Shown: positions 1-6,817, counted from the first letter of the stretch. The stretch is DNA of 9,054 nt from Candidatus Bathyarchaeota archaeon (GCA_016934355.1 JAFGTA010000146.1:1-9054); one strand, 5' to 3'. Program-made: numbers and translations. Notes: generated by a model not told the origin, from the letters alone.

Positions 1-612
1 CAGAAGTACCTCCTCGGGGGATACAACTTCTTCGCGGAGGCCAAGCTATACCGGGACGCCACAGACCAGCTGTATCTGTACTGGACGGGGTTGAAGATGG
101 ACACGCTGTCCGTCCAGTGCAGCGTCGGCGAGCCTGTGGTGTGGACCGCCGATCTCATAGGCAAGCTGTACGGCGTCAAGGTCAGCACCATCCACAGCTA
201 CGGCGCCTCGCCGGGGGTGCCCTGGGAGTGGGACGACTGCTACGTGCAGGTGAGCGAGAACGGCAGCTCCTGGACGACGGTGGACGGCGTCACCGACTGG
301 GAGTTCCGCGTCGACAACCAGCTCAAACCCAACTACGTGTTCAACGCCAGCGGCTCCAAACAGCTGTCGAGCCTCGAGGAAATGGAGCAGCTCTGCGACG
401 CCCGCCTCACCATGAATCTAATGGACGACACGTACCTGAGCCACCTACTGGACCAGACGGAGCTCTGGCTCAAGGTGGTGCTACCGAACAGCCAGCACAT
501 CCAGTTCAGCAAGGGAAAGCTACGGCTAGTCGACCCGCTGGTGAAGCCCGAGGACCTCATCGCCTGCAGAGTCGAGTTCACCGGGGGATACCTAGAGCAC
601 AGCTTCACGTGA
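1..612 (+). CDS. Tail tube (major tail) protein, 5' partial
   Basis: The frame is open from base 1, reading QKYLLGGYNFFAEAKLY, to TGA at 610-612, so at least 203 codons are present and the true start lies left of the window; the TTG at 91 is internal. The protein would form the tube through which virus DNA passes. Support is the fold-like pattern of short beta strands and the order seen in siphovirus tube proteins: a strand pair with WEFRVDNQL, an acidic helix near EEMEQLCDARLTM, a strand with ELWLKVVLP, then LRLVDPLVKPEDLIACRVEF with an aromatic end. Position also fits: it directly precedes the tail assembly chaperone pair, as in most long-tailed phages. No Cys or catalytic motif is informative. 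The family assignment rests on pattern and synteny, not on a database match; another beta-rich tail protein is the main alternative. Confidence 0.68.
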   Translation, partial: QKYLLGGYNFFAEAKLYRDATDQLYLYWTGLKMDTLSVQCSVGEPVVWTADLIGKLYGVKVSTIHSYGASPGVPWEWDDCYVQVSENGSSWTTVDGVTDWEFRVDNQLKPNYVFNASGSKQLSSLEEMEQLCDARLTMNLMDDTYLSHLLDQTELWLKVVLPNSQHIQFSKGKLRLVDPLVKPEDLIACRVEFTGGYLEHSFT

Positions 613-617
613 TCGCC

Positions 618-941
618 ATGAAACATGACACTCTGATCAAGGGACACCGCGTGGTCTTCAGGACATGGACCTACGGCATGAAACAGAAGGCGCTCCGCGA
701 GTCCACAAGCTGGAGGAGGACGGGGCAGGAGCTGCAGCCCGACGTCGACCCATGGAAGCTCAACGACCTGATGCTCGTGCAGACACTCGTCGAGTGGGAC
801 ATGGTCGACGAGGCGGGGCAGCCGCTCCCCATCACGCTTGAGAGCATCCACGAGGTGGAGCCGCCTGAGCTGGTGGAGGAGATGATAGCGTTCACACAGA
901 GGATAAACGGGGTGACGGTGGAGGAGCGAAAAAAATCGTAG
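618..941 (+). CDS. Tail assembly chaperone, first frame (G-like)
   Basis: A 107-residue acidic protein starting at ATG 618, five bases after the tail tube stop, and ending EERKKS at TAG 939-941. In dsDNA phages the gene between tube and tape measure encodes a chaperone (lambda G) that coats the tape measure while the tube polymerises. Here the length, position and an acidic helical C-terminus (residues about 75-107, with PPELVEEMIAFTQRINGV) match that role; sequence identity to known chaperones is not evident. A weak site (GTGATC overlapping the upstream stop) precedes the start. The last codons contain AAAAAAA at 929-935, positioned so that a -1 shift leads into the next frame. The longer frame that runs through the tail tube gene in this phase is out-of-frame read-through, so ATG 618 was chosen. 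Confidence 0.66.
   Translation: MKHDTLIKGHRVVFRTWTYGMKQKALRESTSWRRTGQELQPDVDPWKLNDLMLVQTLVEWDMVDEAGQPLPITLESIHEVEPPELVEEMIAFTQRINGVTVEERKKS
929..935 (+). promoter_or_regulatory. Putative -1 ribosomal frameshift site (A7 slippery run)
   Basis: Seven consecutive A's fit X XXY YYZ with zero-frame codons AAA (930-932) and AAA (933-935). Slipping back one base continues with ATC GTA GAG GCT GTG into the frame of 947-1147. The site lies two codons before the zero-frame stop. A strong downstream stem was not obvious by eye. Confidence 0.66.
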
Positions 942-946
942 AGGCT

Positions 947-1147
947 GTGAAGCGAGGGAAGCCGAGCCCACTCCTGGACGACGTCGCCCTCTGCGTGTCA
1001 ATGGGGTGGACGTACGAGGAGCTAGTCGCCCAGCCGGCCAGGTTCGTGGAGAGGCTCGGCGTCTACCTTGAGACATTGGCCGACGCCCGGGACAGGGAGG
1101 AGCGGCGGCTCGAGGACGAGCTTCGCAGCCTAACGAGAAGGAGATAG
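947..1147 (+). CDS. Tail assembly chaperone, second frame (T-like), expressed mainly by -1 frameshift
   Basis: The frame can be read from GTG 947 as a 66-residue protein, but it is open further upstream through the A7 run at 929-935. A -1 shift there would add 70 codons to 106 codons of the preceding gene, giving a 176-residue fusion. The T part is rich in charged helix (ARDREERRLEDELRSLTRRR at the end) and ends at TAG 1145-1147. In lambda-like phages the low-abundance G-T fusion recruits tube subunits to the chaperone-coated tape measure. Independent initiation at GTG 947 is poorly supported because the only GAGG (941-944) sits two bases from the GTG. Its end carries the AAGGAGAT ribosome site of the next gene. 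Function is inferred from position, phase and slippery site rather than from sequence identity. Confidence 0.62.
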   Translation: MKRGKPSPLLDDVALCVSMGWTYEELVAQPARFVERLGVYLETLADARDREERRLEDELRSLTRRR

Positions 1148-1152
1148 AAAAA

Positions 1153-1530
1153 GTGAGGGTGAGTAAGCCGGTGCGGCTGGAGGACCTGGGGATGGAGCTG
1201 CAGATGATACCCCAGACACTCCAGGAGGCCGCGGACCTGTGCCTAGAGCTGCCCCGCATGCTGACCTTCGCCAGGGCGTTCTGCCCCGTATATACAGGCG
1301 CCCTCAGGGACTCGGTCAGGGTCGAGCGGCCGAGCCTCCTCGCAGCCAAGCTGGTCGCCGGCGGCGGAGGCCACGTCAACCCGCTGACCGGGCGAGAGGT
1401 GGACTACGCCCGCCACGTCCACGACGGGACCAGCAGGATACCTGGGAGGCCGTTCCTGCTGCAGGCGATACTCGCCGAGAGGCTGGCCACGGGCCGCGAG
1501 ATACTCTACAGGGCGGCGGGGGTGATCTAG
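1153..1530 (+). CDS. HK97 gp10-like tail completion/neck protein
   Basis: A 125-residue protein starting at GTG 1153, nine bases after AAGGAGAT (1138-1145); GTG 1159 is an in-frame alternative. It shows the family pattern of the HK97 gp10 group: PVYTGALRDS (residues 45-54, the usual P.dTGaLR.S), a strand-rich middle with glycines (GGGG, 70-73), VDYARHVHDGT (83-93, the usual Y...ve.GT), and RPFLLQAI (99-106, the usual rPFl.pA). These proteins act at the head-tail interface or tail terminus of siphoviruses. In many phages the gene lies before the tail tube gene; here it follows the chaperones, a modest rearrangement. Its TAG stop shares one base with the GTG start of the next gene, implying translational coupling. 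The motifs make this one of the safer assignments of the window. Confidence 0.84.
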   Translation: MRVSKPVRLEDLGMELQMIPQTLQEAADLCLELPRMLTFARAFCPVYTGALRDSVRVERPSLLAAKLVAGGGGHVNPLTGREVDYARHVHDGTSRIPGRPFLLQAILAERLATGREILYRAAGVI

Positions 1531-2150
1531 TGTCAGACCGCGTCGACCTCGAGTACAGCGTTCAGGTGACAGGCCTAGAGGAGGCGCAGGCGTCAGCCAA
1601 CTCCGCGAGTGAGAGCGCAGACCAGGCGGCGGCGTCCCTGCAGAACGCCCAGGCCATGAGCTCCAGCAGCCTTCCCACCATGTTGATGACGGTGCGTTCC
1701 GTCAACGCGATGAGGCTCGCAGTGCAGCAGACGAGCAGGGCCATCACCGACCTGAACCCCACGGCGCTGATGTACGGGTTCCTGAACATGATACAGGTGG
1801 TCCGAAACCTCACCCAGCTCACCAAGATGCTGCGGGAGTCGACGGGCGCCGCCGCGGCGGCCCAGAGCATACTCGCGGCGCTTACGGGGAACTGGTGGGT
1901 GATACCGCTGGCGCTGGCCGCCGGCGCCCTCGTCTACTCAAGGATCAAGAGCATGCAGTCCGGCGGCGAGGTGGAGCGGACCGGGCTATACCTGCTTCAC
2001 AGGGGCGAGCACGTGTTACCCGCCCAACAGACGAGGCTCGGCCCCATATTCATCACGTTCGACAGGCAGCCGTCGACTCCGCTGGAGACGGACGCGTGGC
2101 TGAGGGAGCTGGGGCCACGCCTCACAGAGACCATGAGGAGGGGAGGCTGA
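1530..2150 (+). CDS. Short tape measure-like protein
   Basis: A 206-residue protein from GTG 1530, which overlaps the preceding TAG by one base and follows a GGTGAT site (1521-1526). Residues 18-45 are an Ala/Ser/Gln-rich helix, 50-115 a longer helical stretch, 121-137 a hydrophobic segment (NWWVIPLALAAGALVYS), and 144-165 match the C-terminal signature of phage tape measure proteins (SGGEVERTGLYLLHRGEHVLP, compare the common GG.v..p...liGE.GpE.viP). The end, IFITFDRQP then LRELGPRLTETMRRG, also resembles tape measure ends. Tape measures set tail length and help DNA ejection through the membrane. Usual siphovirus versions are several hundred to over a thousand residues, so this one is extremely short. 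Position between gp10-like protein and hub supports the call. A small tail protein that lost the measuring rod is an alternative. Confidence 0.7.
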   Translation: MSDRVDLEYSVQVTGLEEAQASANSASESADQAAASLQNAQAMSSSSLPTMLMTVRSVNAMRLAVQQTSRAITDLNPTALMYGFLNMIQVVRNLTQLTKMLRESTGAAAAAQSILAALTGNWWVIPLALAAGALVYSRIKSMQSGGEVERTGLYLLHRGEHVLPAQQTRLGPIFITFDRQPSTPLETDAWLRELGPRLTETMRRGG

Positions 2151-4873
2151 CGCCGACACCAAGTTGGGCCCAATGCCACGTCGAGATATACGAGGAGCCC
2201 GGGTTCCTCGACGACTGCTTCAGGAGCAGCCTGTGGACCAAGTTCCAGTCGGCGGCGTCGGAGAGCTTCGTGAACGCCGGCGACGTCTCGGGAGACTACG
2301 CGGTGATGACGGTCACCGAGGGTGGCGCGGTGAACGGCGCCGGCTGGATGCGTGACATAAGCGGTCTCTCCTTGGATACCGACGAGTACCCGCTGATCAG
2401 GACTCGCCTCAGGGGCCGAGGAACGACGCCTCAGTACAAGGTTGAGGTCGAGTACACCGACGCATCGTCGACGACGTCGGGGTGGACGGACGCGCCCAGC
2501 GGCTTCGAGCCGAAGATGCTGCAGCTGGCCGCCGGCAAGACGGTCAAGTACGTGAAGCTCTACGCCCGCAGCGACACGCCGAATCAGACGGCCATGATCG
2601 ACTACGATTACGCGGCGGTCCTCAGGAACCCGCCCCTGATCCCCGGGGAGATGCTGGAGTTCGTAGCCGACCTTGTGACGACCTCGGCGGTGAGCGGCCT
2701 CAGGCTCGCCATGCTCAACGACCCGCTGCTCGGAGTCACGGAGCGGAGGTACAGCCTGGACGAGAACCTGGGCACCAAGGCGTATGACCTGAGCCGTAAC
2801 AGGCACCGGAGCGGCATCGTGAACGCGACGTGGAACAGCGGTGGCGTGTACGGGTACTGCCTCTACTTCCTGGCGGCGAGCAGCTGCCGTCTCGACACCG
2901 GGTACACGGCCACAGTGGCGGCGACGGCGGCGCTCAGCATCGCGTTCTGGGTGAAGGCCTCGCCCGGGGCGTCTGGCGTCGTCTGCGGCTTCGGGAAGAC
3001 CATCGGCGCCGACTGGAACAGGATACAGTTCAACTGGAGCAGCGACAAGCTCCGCCTCTACGTGAAGGACGACGCCGCCAACGTCAGGCAGTACACTTCC
3101 TCAAAGACCGTGGCGGACGGAGACTGGCACCACGTCATCGGCGTCATAAATCCGGCGAACGACGAGACGGAGCTCTACGTCGACGGCACGCTCGACGGCG
3201 GAGCCTCGGGCACCCTCGGCGCTATCACGCTGGATGCCCACGACCTCACCTTCGGCTGCGTCCACACAGGCGGAGGGTACAGCAGCTACACCACATGCTA
3301 CGTCGACGAGCCCCTCGTGGCATCGCGGGCGCTCACGGCTGAGGAGGCTTACAGACTCAGCGTGGAGAATCCTCTCAGCGGCGCCGCCCGTGTCGGGGCT
3401 GGGAACATCGTCATGGCGTACCTGGGCGCCGAGTCTGAAGCCCTCGTCACTAAGCTGATCACGGCCCGGGTCATCGACAGGGTAACCCTTGGGGAGCCAG
3501 ATAGACCAGTGGTCCAGCTGATATGCGAGGACCTGGGCGAGATACTTCACGAGCGCACATTCACCAAGGAGTACGTGTCGGCGACGCAGATCAGCGGCAT
3601 TGTCGACGACGTCATGGACCAGTCCGGCGCCGAGTTCTACCAGGACAAGGACACGACAAACAGATCGATAGTCAACAAGTTCAACGCGGAGGGAGTCTGG
3701 GCGCTGCTGGAGAAGCTGGCCGAGGCGGCGACCTTCGCCTCCGGCGAGACCGGCGCCAACTTCTACGTGGACCCCGGCGGCGCACTCCGCTTCAAACGGT
3801 ACGGGGCCTTCAGCTGCGGCGAGGCCGTGAGCGACGGCGGCGACGGTAACGCGGCGAACATACTGGATATACAGGTGAAGGAGAGCATCAAGGGTAGCCC
3901 GCGGCTGGTGAACGACGTCAAAGTGATCGTCTTCGAGGCCGAGTACAGCCCGGCGGACCAGGACGCGTTGACGGAGTCGGCCGAGGCTTGGAGCAGCCCC
4001 GACCCCACGGACTCGGGGTACCCGCAGAGCGATTCGGGGGACAAGGTGGCTGGCACGGCGAGCATAAAGTACCAGTTCACCGGCGCCGGCACGGTGTACC
4101 GGATGAGACTTAACTTCTCGGACATGGACCTCACCGGGTTCGACCGCATTGTCTTCTACCTGAAGCACGGGGCCACCGTGAACGTCGACGACTTCAGTGT
4201 GAAGCTGTGGAGGAACAGCATCTGGGTCACCGACTACTACGAGAAGACCGGCGTTTCGCCGGGCGCCGCGGCCACCTGGGTCGAGTACACCGTAGACATC
4301 TCGGACTTCACGAAGACGGGGAACCCTGGGCCCATCATCGACACCGTGCAGATCAAGGTCAACCACTCGTCGGGCATCGGCACCGGCGGAGCACTCGTCG
4401 ACAAGCTCAGGTTCATCCGCGACGAGAAGTCAGGCGCAGACAGCGACTCCACAAGCCAGACAGCCTACGGGAAGCGGACGCTGAGGCTGGTAGACAAAAC
4501 AATAACTGACGTTGACTACGCCGGATACGTGGCCGGCAACATAGTCGCCCACAGGAAGGATCCTCTCGTCACGGCTCAGGTGAACGTGCCGGGCCGCGGC
4601 CAGCTCGGTTACAGGCCGCCGATGCTGGTTACGCTGACTAGCCTGAAGGACGGAGTAGACGGGGAGAGCTTCCAGATAGTCCGGGCCGTCCACAGGTACA
4701 CGCCGGGCTCAGGCTACACGTGCGTGCTGGACCTCGTTGCTGCGAGGCAGAGTGACGGCTCCTATGAGCCGAGGATCGCGCCGGCGGTGGGCGACGTCGG
4801 TATAAGCCTCGCCGTTAAAATGAGGATGCTCAGCGAGGGCAGCCTCAACGCCCTTAGGAGCGTCTGGATATAA
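2147..4873 (+). CDS. Tail hub/baseplate protein with nested lectin-like modules
   Basis: About 908 residues, ending LRSVWI at TAA 4871-4873. No ATG, GTG or TTG lies near the apparent N-terminus; CTG 2147 overlaps the tape measure TGA and sits five bases after GGAGG (2137-2141), so it was chosen. GTG 2096 (17 extra codons) is the alternative. Order of parts: residues about 10-165 a beta-sandwich/jelly-roll-like module (FLDDCFRSSLW to IDYDYAAVLRN); 168-198 first strands of a hub barrel (EMLEFVADLVTTSAVSGLRLAML); 199-411 a LamG/concanavalin-like domain (LSIAFWVK, DGDWHHVIGVIN, ELYVDGTLDGG, ALTAEEAYRL); 412-605 hub continuation (VGAGNIVMAYLG, LITARVIDRVTL, QISGIVDDVMDQSG); 606-770 a second carbohydrate-binding-like jelly roll; 771-908 hub end (PPMLVTLTS, ESFQIVRAVHRY). 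Such hubs cap the tail tip; lectin modules would bind host surface glycans. Overall class is fairly safe, domain borders are approximate. Confidence 0.76.
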   Translation: MTPTPSWAQCHVEIYEEPGFLDDCFRSSLWTKFQSAASESFVNAGDVSGDYAVMTVTEGGAVNGAGWMRDISGLSLDTDEYPLIRTRLRGRGTTPQYKVEVEYTDASSTTSGWTDAPSGFEPKMLQLAAGKTVKYVKLYARSDTPNQTAMIDYDYAAVLRNPPLIPGEMLEFVADLVTTSAVSGLRLAMLNDPLLGVTERRYSLDENLGTKAYDLSRNRHRSGIVNATWNSGGVYGYCLYFLAASSCRLDTGYTATVAATAALSIAFWVKASPGASGVVCGFGKTIGADWNRIQFNWSSDKLRLYVKDDAANVRQYTSSKTVADGDWHHVIGVINPANDETELYVDGTLDGGASGTLGAITLDAHDLTFGCVHTGGGYSSYTTCYVDEPLVASRALTAEEAYRLSVENPLSGAARVGAGNIVMAYLGAESEALVTKLITARVIDRVTLGEPDRPVVQLICEDLGEILHERTFTKEYVSATQISGIVDDVMDQSGAEFYQDKDTTNRSIVNKFNAEGVWALLEKLAEAATFASGETGANFYVDPGGALRFKRYGAFSCGEAVSDGGDGNAANILDIQVKESIKGSPRLVNDVKVIVFEAEYSPADQDALTESAEAWSSPDPTDSGYPQSDSGDKVAGTASIKYQFTGAGTVYRMRLNFSDMDLTGFDRIVFYLKHGATVNVDDFSVKLWRNSIWVTDYYEKTGVSPGAAATWVEYTVDISDFTKTGNPGPIIDTVQIKVNHSSGIGTGGALVDKLRFIRDEKSGADSDSTSQTAYGKRTLRLVDKTITDVDYAGYVAGNIVAHRKDPLVTAQVNVPGRGQLGYRPPMLVTLTSLKDGVDGESFQIVRAVHRYTPGSGYTCVLDLVAARQSDGSYEPRIAPAVGDVGISLAVKMRMLSEGSLNALRSVWI

Positions 4874-4917
4874 GACCCCATAAAGGCTTCGAGAAACGCG
4901 TTGAGACCATCAAAACC

Positions 4918-5112
4918 ATGCTGCTCTGCATCGAGGACCACCCCGCCCGGTACACGACCCTCATTGTAACCGCCATAAGAGACTCCACGCCATGGGTCGC
5001 CCAGTCGGTCATCAAGTGGCTCCTCAAAGAGCGCTACATAGAGAGACCCGAAAGAGGCATCTACAAGATCACCGAGAAAGGCCGAAGACTGCTACGAGCC
5101 CTCGTCGCCTAA
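4918..5112 (+). CDS. Small winged-helix DNA-binding protein
   Basis: A 64-residue protein with helix-helix-wing layout: helix about residues 12-21 (YTTLIVTAIR), recognition-type helix about 26-40 (WVAQSVIKWLLKERY), then wing strands IERPERGIYKIT and a final basic helix EKGRRLLRALV. The IERPERGIYKITEKGRRLL stretch is typical of archaeal MarR/PadR/ArsR-type winged helices, so DNA binding is likely and the target unknown. ATG 4918 lacks a good ribosome site; the frame stays open upstream to a stop at 4855-4857 and reads RPHKGFEKRVETIK in good protein style, but only a CTG (4864) could start it. It sits 44 bases after the hub stop, an odd place for a regulator, and its TAA coincides with the end of a vapC stub on the other strand, so this may be a junction where its 5' or 3' flank was replaced. 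Confidence 0.66.
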   Translation: MLLCIEDHPARYTTLIVTAIRDSTPWVAQSVIKWLLKERYIERPERGIYKITEKGRRLLRALVA

Positions 5113-5159
5113 CTCAAGCTATAGAATACGGGAGGAGTGTCAAGAAGAACCTTAAACAC
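5109..5159 (-). pseudogene. vapC: vapC toxin stub (PIN domain N-terminus only)
   Basis: Reading leftward from GTG 5159, which overlaps the end of the vapB remnant, the frame gives VFKVLLDTPPVFYSLS and then stops at 5109-5111. The LLDT core equals the first PIN-domain strand with its first catalytic Asp (usual pattern vlLDTs.l.yal). A full VapC has about 125-140 residues; only 16 codons remain, so the rest was lost where the winged-helix gene now begins. The overlapping vapB-then-vapC order is the standard operon arrangement. Identification depends on the short motif plus the adjoining antitoxin. Confidence 0.62.
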
Positions 5160-5390
5160 GGGGTTCCTGCTCGCCGACACTGATACCCTCAACCTGTTCT
5201 GGATCAATTGTCGCGTACTTATCACCATGTAACGCAAGCTCAAGCGGGTCAAAAGCCTCTACAATAACCAAACCATCCACAACCCTAAGCAGGACACAAT
5301 CGCCCTCCCAAAGACCTACGGCTTAACCACGGCTCTTAGCAGGTAGACGGCGTGGTCCTCACCAATATGTGTCTTTACTCTCAGAATCAC
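5152..5390 (-). pseudogene. vapB: Frameshifted vapB antitoxin (AbrB/MazE-type)
   Basis: From GTG 5390 leftward the frame reads VILRVKTHIGEDHAVYLLRAVVK, then hits TAG at 5316-5318. One base off, it continues AVGLWEGDCVLLRVVDGLVIVEAFDPLELA and ends GISVGEQEPRV at TAA 5152-5154. Joined with one base restored near 5321-5323, the result is an 80-codon AbrB-like swapped-hairpin antitoxin: HIGEDHAVYL...VV (DNA-binding hairpin), GL.EGD.V.LRV.DG, and the late PEQVE..S..EQ tail that contacts VapC. VapB proteins bind their own operator and neutralise the VapC RNase. The one-base deletion plus missing toxin indicate a decaying module. The left part is GC-rich, while DNA upstream of 5390 turns AT-rich. 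An AT-rich TTTTTA-like element about 25 bases upstream (5411-5417) could be the old promoter. Confidence 0.82.
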
Positions 5391-5587
5391 ACCCAACCAC
5401 TAGATTATGGTAAAAACTTTGTAGAATTAGGAGTTAGATTTATTAAAAATATGATATATAAAGTATATATTAAAACTCAACAAAAGTTTTTAAAGCATGA
5501 ATGGGTCGGGTTATTTGACGATGGTAAGGTGCCATGGTAGAAATGCCATGTCGTCTCTGTCGGTAACACTTCCCATAATATCCTTTT
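5391..5587. other. AT-rich intergenic stretch
   Basis: Bases 5401-5500 are very AT-rich with several TATA-like runs, for example around 5451-5476, and could hold the promoter of the minus-strand vapB remnant and the 3' flank of the minus-strand gene ending at 5588. A short direct repeat TGCCATG occurs at 5530-5536 and 5545-5551. No convincing gene was seen; a plus-strand open frame here (5352-5540) is mostly antisense to vapB. Confidence 0.4.
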
Positions 5588-6784
5588 CTATTGTAAATCG
5601 GTCTCACAAGCTGATTTTATTCGAGTTAATTTAGCTTGGAGTTCAGCTCTTCGTCTAGTGGAACCAATATCTATTTCGTCAGATAAGGCGGTAAACATAG
5701 ACTCAAATGCATCCGCTAAGTCAATACATTCTTTAATTTCATAACCGCGATCTTCACAAAAAGATATACTTTCACGTTCTTGTGTAGTAGTTAAATTTCC
5801 TTTGATAATTTGAGTATTTGTTGAATCCCCATATCCAAAATCTTTCATAAAATTCTCGATACCAGTATTGATATTAAATGCCTCAAAGGTTTTTGATCGT
5901 GCTTCATTAAGATGAGATACATAAGGTAGCAAAGAACGTGTTGTTGGATCTAAATTTCCTAGGATTAAGAGCCTATTTTGATATACAGGTCTAGATAGAG
6001 ATTTATGGTGTTCTTGGCTATGTATAGCCATTTCATGATGTTCTAGGGTAAATTCAAGTGGAGTAACTGGATAATAATATCGTTTATCTGGGAATTTTTC
6101 TAAAATCCCTGCTAACGTGCCCGCTAAAGATACTACAGGATAATGGTTATCTGCATTTGTAAGCCCTATTATAGTACATTTACCCATATTCAAACCATTA
6201 TTTTCGTGAGTAAGAAGATCATACCACCAGAAAGAGAAAGGATATCCACCATCTACTTGAACATAAGATCTAGGCGAATCATCTCCATTTAACACATCAA
6301 TTCCGTATCTCCCAATGTAGATATTCCCCATTTTTTCTACGATTTTTTTGATGGCGAGACTTTTAATAAAAGATTCAGCGTAGATGTTTTTCCTTTTAAA
6401 AGCATTTAATACATTTAAAGTTCTTTGGATGTATCTCATATTGTTATCATTAAAAAATTGAATTAGTTCTCCTCTAGATGAAAACAATCTCTTACTTAAA
6501 TCTCTAAACATAAAAGATAATATTTTATTTTGCATTTGATGACCAATTAAAAATAATCTAACTTCAATTATCGGATCGTCACATGCATCACGTGCAAATT
6601 TAAAGAGATTCCCTGCATCAAATCCTTTAATGTCATATTTATTTAAAATTATTTTATTAAAGACCTCTAAATTCCGGATCATTAAATAATTCTCATTATA
6701 AATTGGGACGGATACTTCTGAGAAATAAATTTCATCTCCGATTTTACCTGCTTCATCTATTCCATGAATAAATTGTACTACCAT
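5588..6784 (-). CDS. AT-rich DUF3800/RNase H-fold-like protein, possible defence nuclease
   Basis: An intact 398-residue protein starting at ATG 6784 and ending at TAG 5588-5590. The N-terminus HGIDEAGKIGDEIYFSEVSVPIYN (residues 7-30) resembles the first hairpin of DUF3800 and of RNase H-like folds, with acidic D10/E11. Later parts fit the same fold: VQVDGGYPFSFWWYDLL (175-191) and NADNHYPVVSLAGTLAGILEKF (210-231), where DUF3800 proteins usually carry an iqLAD.iAg motif; the Asp of that motif seems to be Gly 222 here, so activity is uncertain. Residues 240-398 are unassigned, with His-rich LEHHEMAIHSQEHHKS at 247-262. Base composition is far more AT-rich than the flanking tail genes, with Lys, Asn and Ile codons ending in A/T, implying acquisition from an AT-rich donor. 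DUF3800 genes often lie in mobile and defence regions. It stands alone, with no same-strand partner close by. Confidence 0.5.
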   Translation of the reverse strand: MVVQFIHGIDEAGKIGDEIYFSEVSVPIYNENYLMIRNLEVFNKIILNKYDIKGFDAGNLFKFARDACDDPIIEVRLFLIGHQMQNKILSFMFRDLSKRLFSSRGELIQFFNDNNMRYIQRTLNVLNAFKRKNIYAESFIKSLAIKKIVEKMGNIYIGRYGIDVLNGDDSPRSYVQVDGGYPFSFWWYDLLTHENNGLNMGKCTIIGLTNADNHYPVVSLAGTLAGILEKFPDKRYYYPVTPLEFTLEHHEMAIHSQEHHKSLSRPVYQNRLLILGNLDPTTRSLLPYVSHLNEARSKTFEAFNINTGIENFMKDFGYGDSTNTQIIKGNLTTTQERESISFCEDRGYEIKECIDLADAFESMFTALSDEIDIGSTRRRAELQAKLTRIKSACETDLQ

Positions 6785-6803
6785 TTTATAATAGAATATT
6801 CAA

Positions 6804-6816
6804 TTAAATATTTAAA
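6804..6816 (-). promoter_or_regulatory. TATA-like box for the 5588-6784 gene, probable leaderless start
   Basis: The near-palindrome TTAAATATTTAAA is centred about 26 bases before ATG 6784 on the minus strand. That is the archaeal spacing from TATA box to transcription start, so the mRNA would begin at or near the ATG. No GGAG-type ribosome site precedes the ATG, which agrees with a leaderless transcript. Confidence 0.5.
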
Positions 6817-6817
6817 T

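Noticed and set aside
333..1379. Long minus-strand open frame crossing four tail genes
   Set aside because: It spans several plus-strand genes with good starts and motifs, and its product is Ser/Arg/Pro-rich without recognisable structure.
3101..4366. Long minus-strand open frame (over 400 codons) antisense to the hub gene
   Set aside because: It reads as a Val/Arg/Asp/Gly-rich translation without domain pattern, the usual mirror of a GC-rich gene. The plus strand holds clear LamG and hub motifs there.
5352..5540. Plus-strand open frame of 62 codons
   Set aside because: Its first part is antisense to the vapB remnant and the rest is AT-rich promoter-like DNA; there is no ribosome site.
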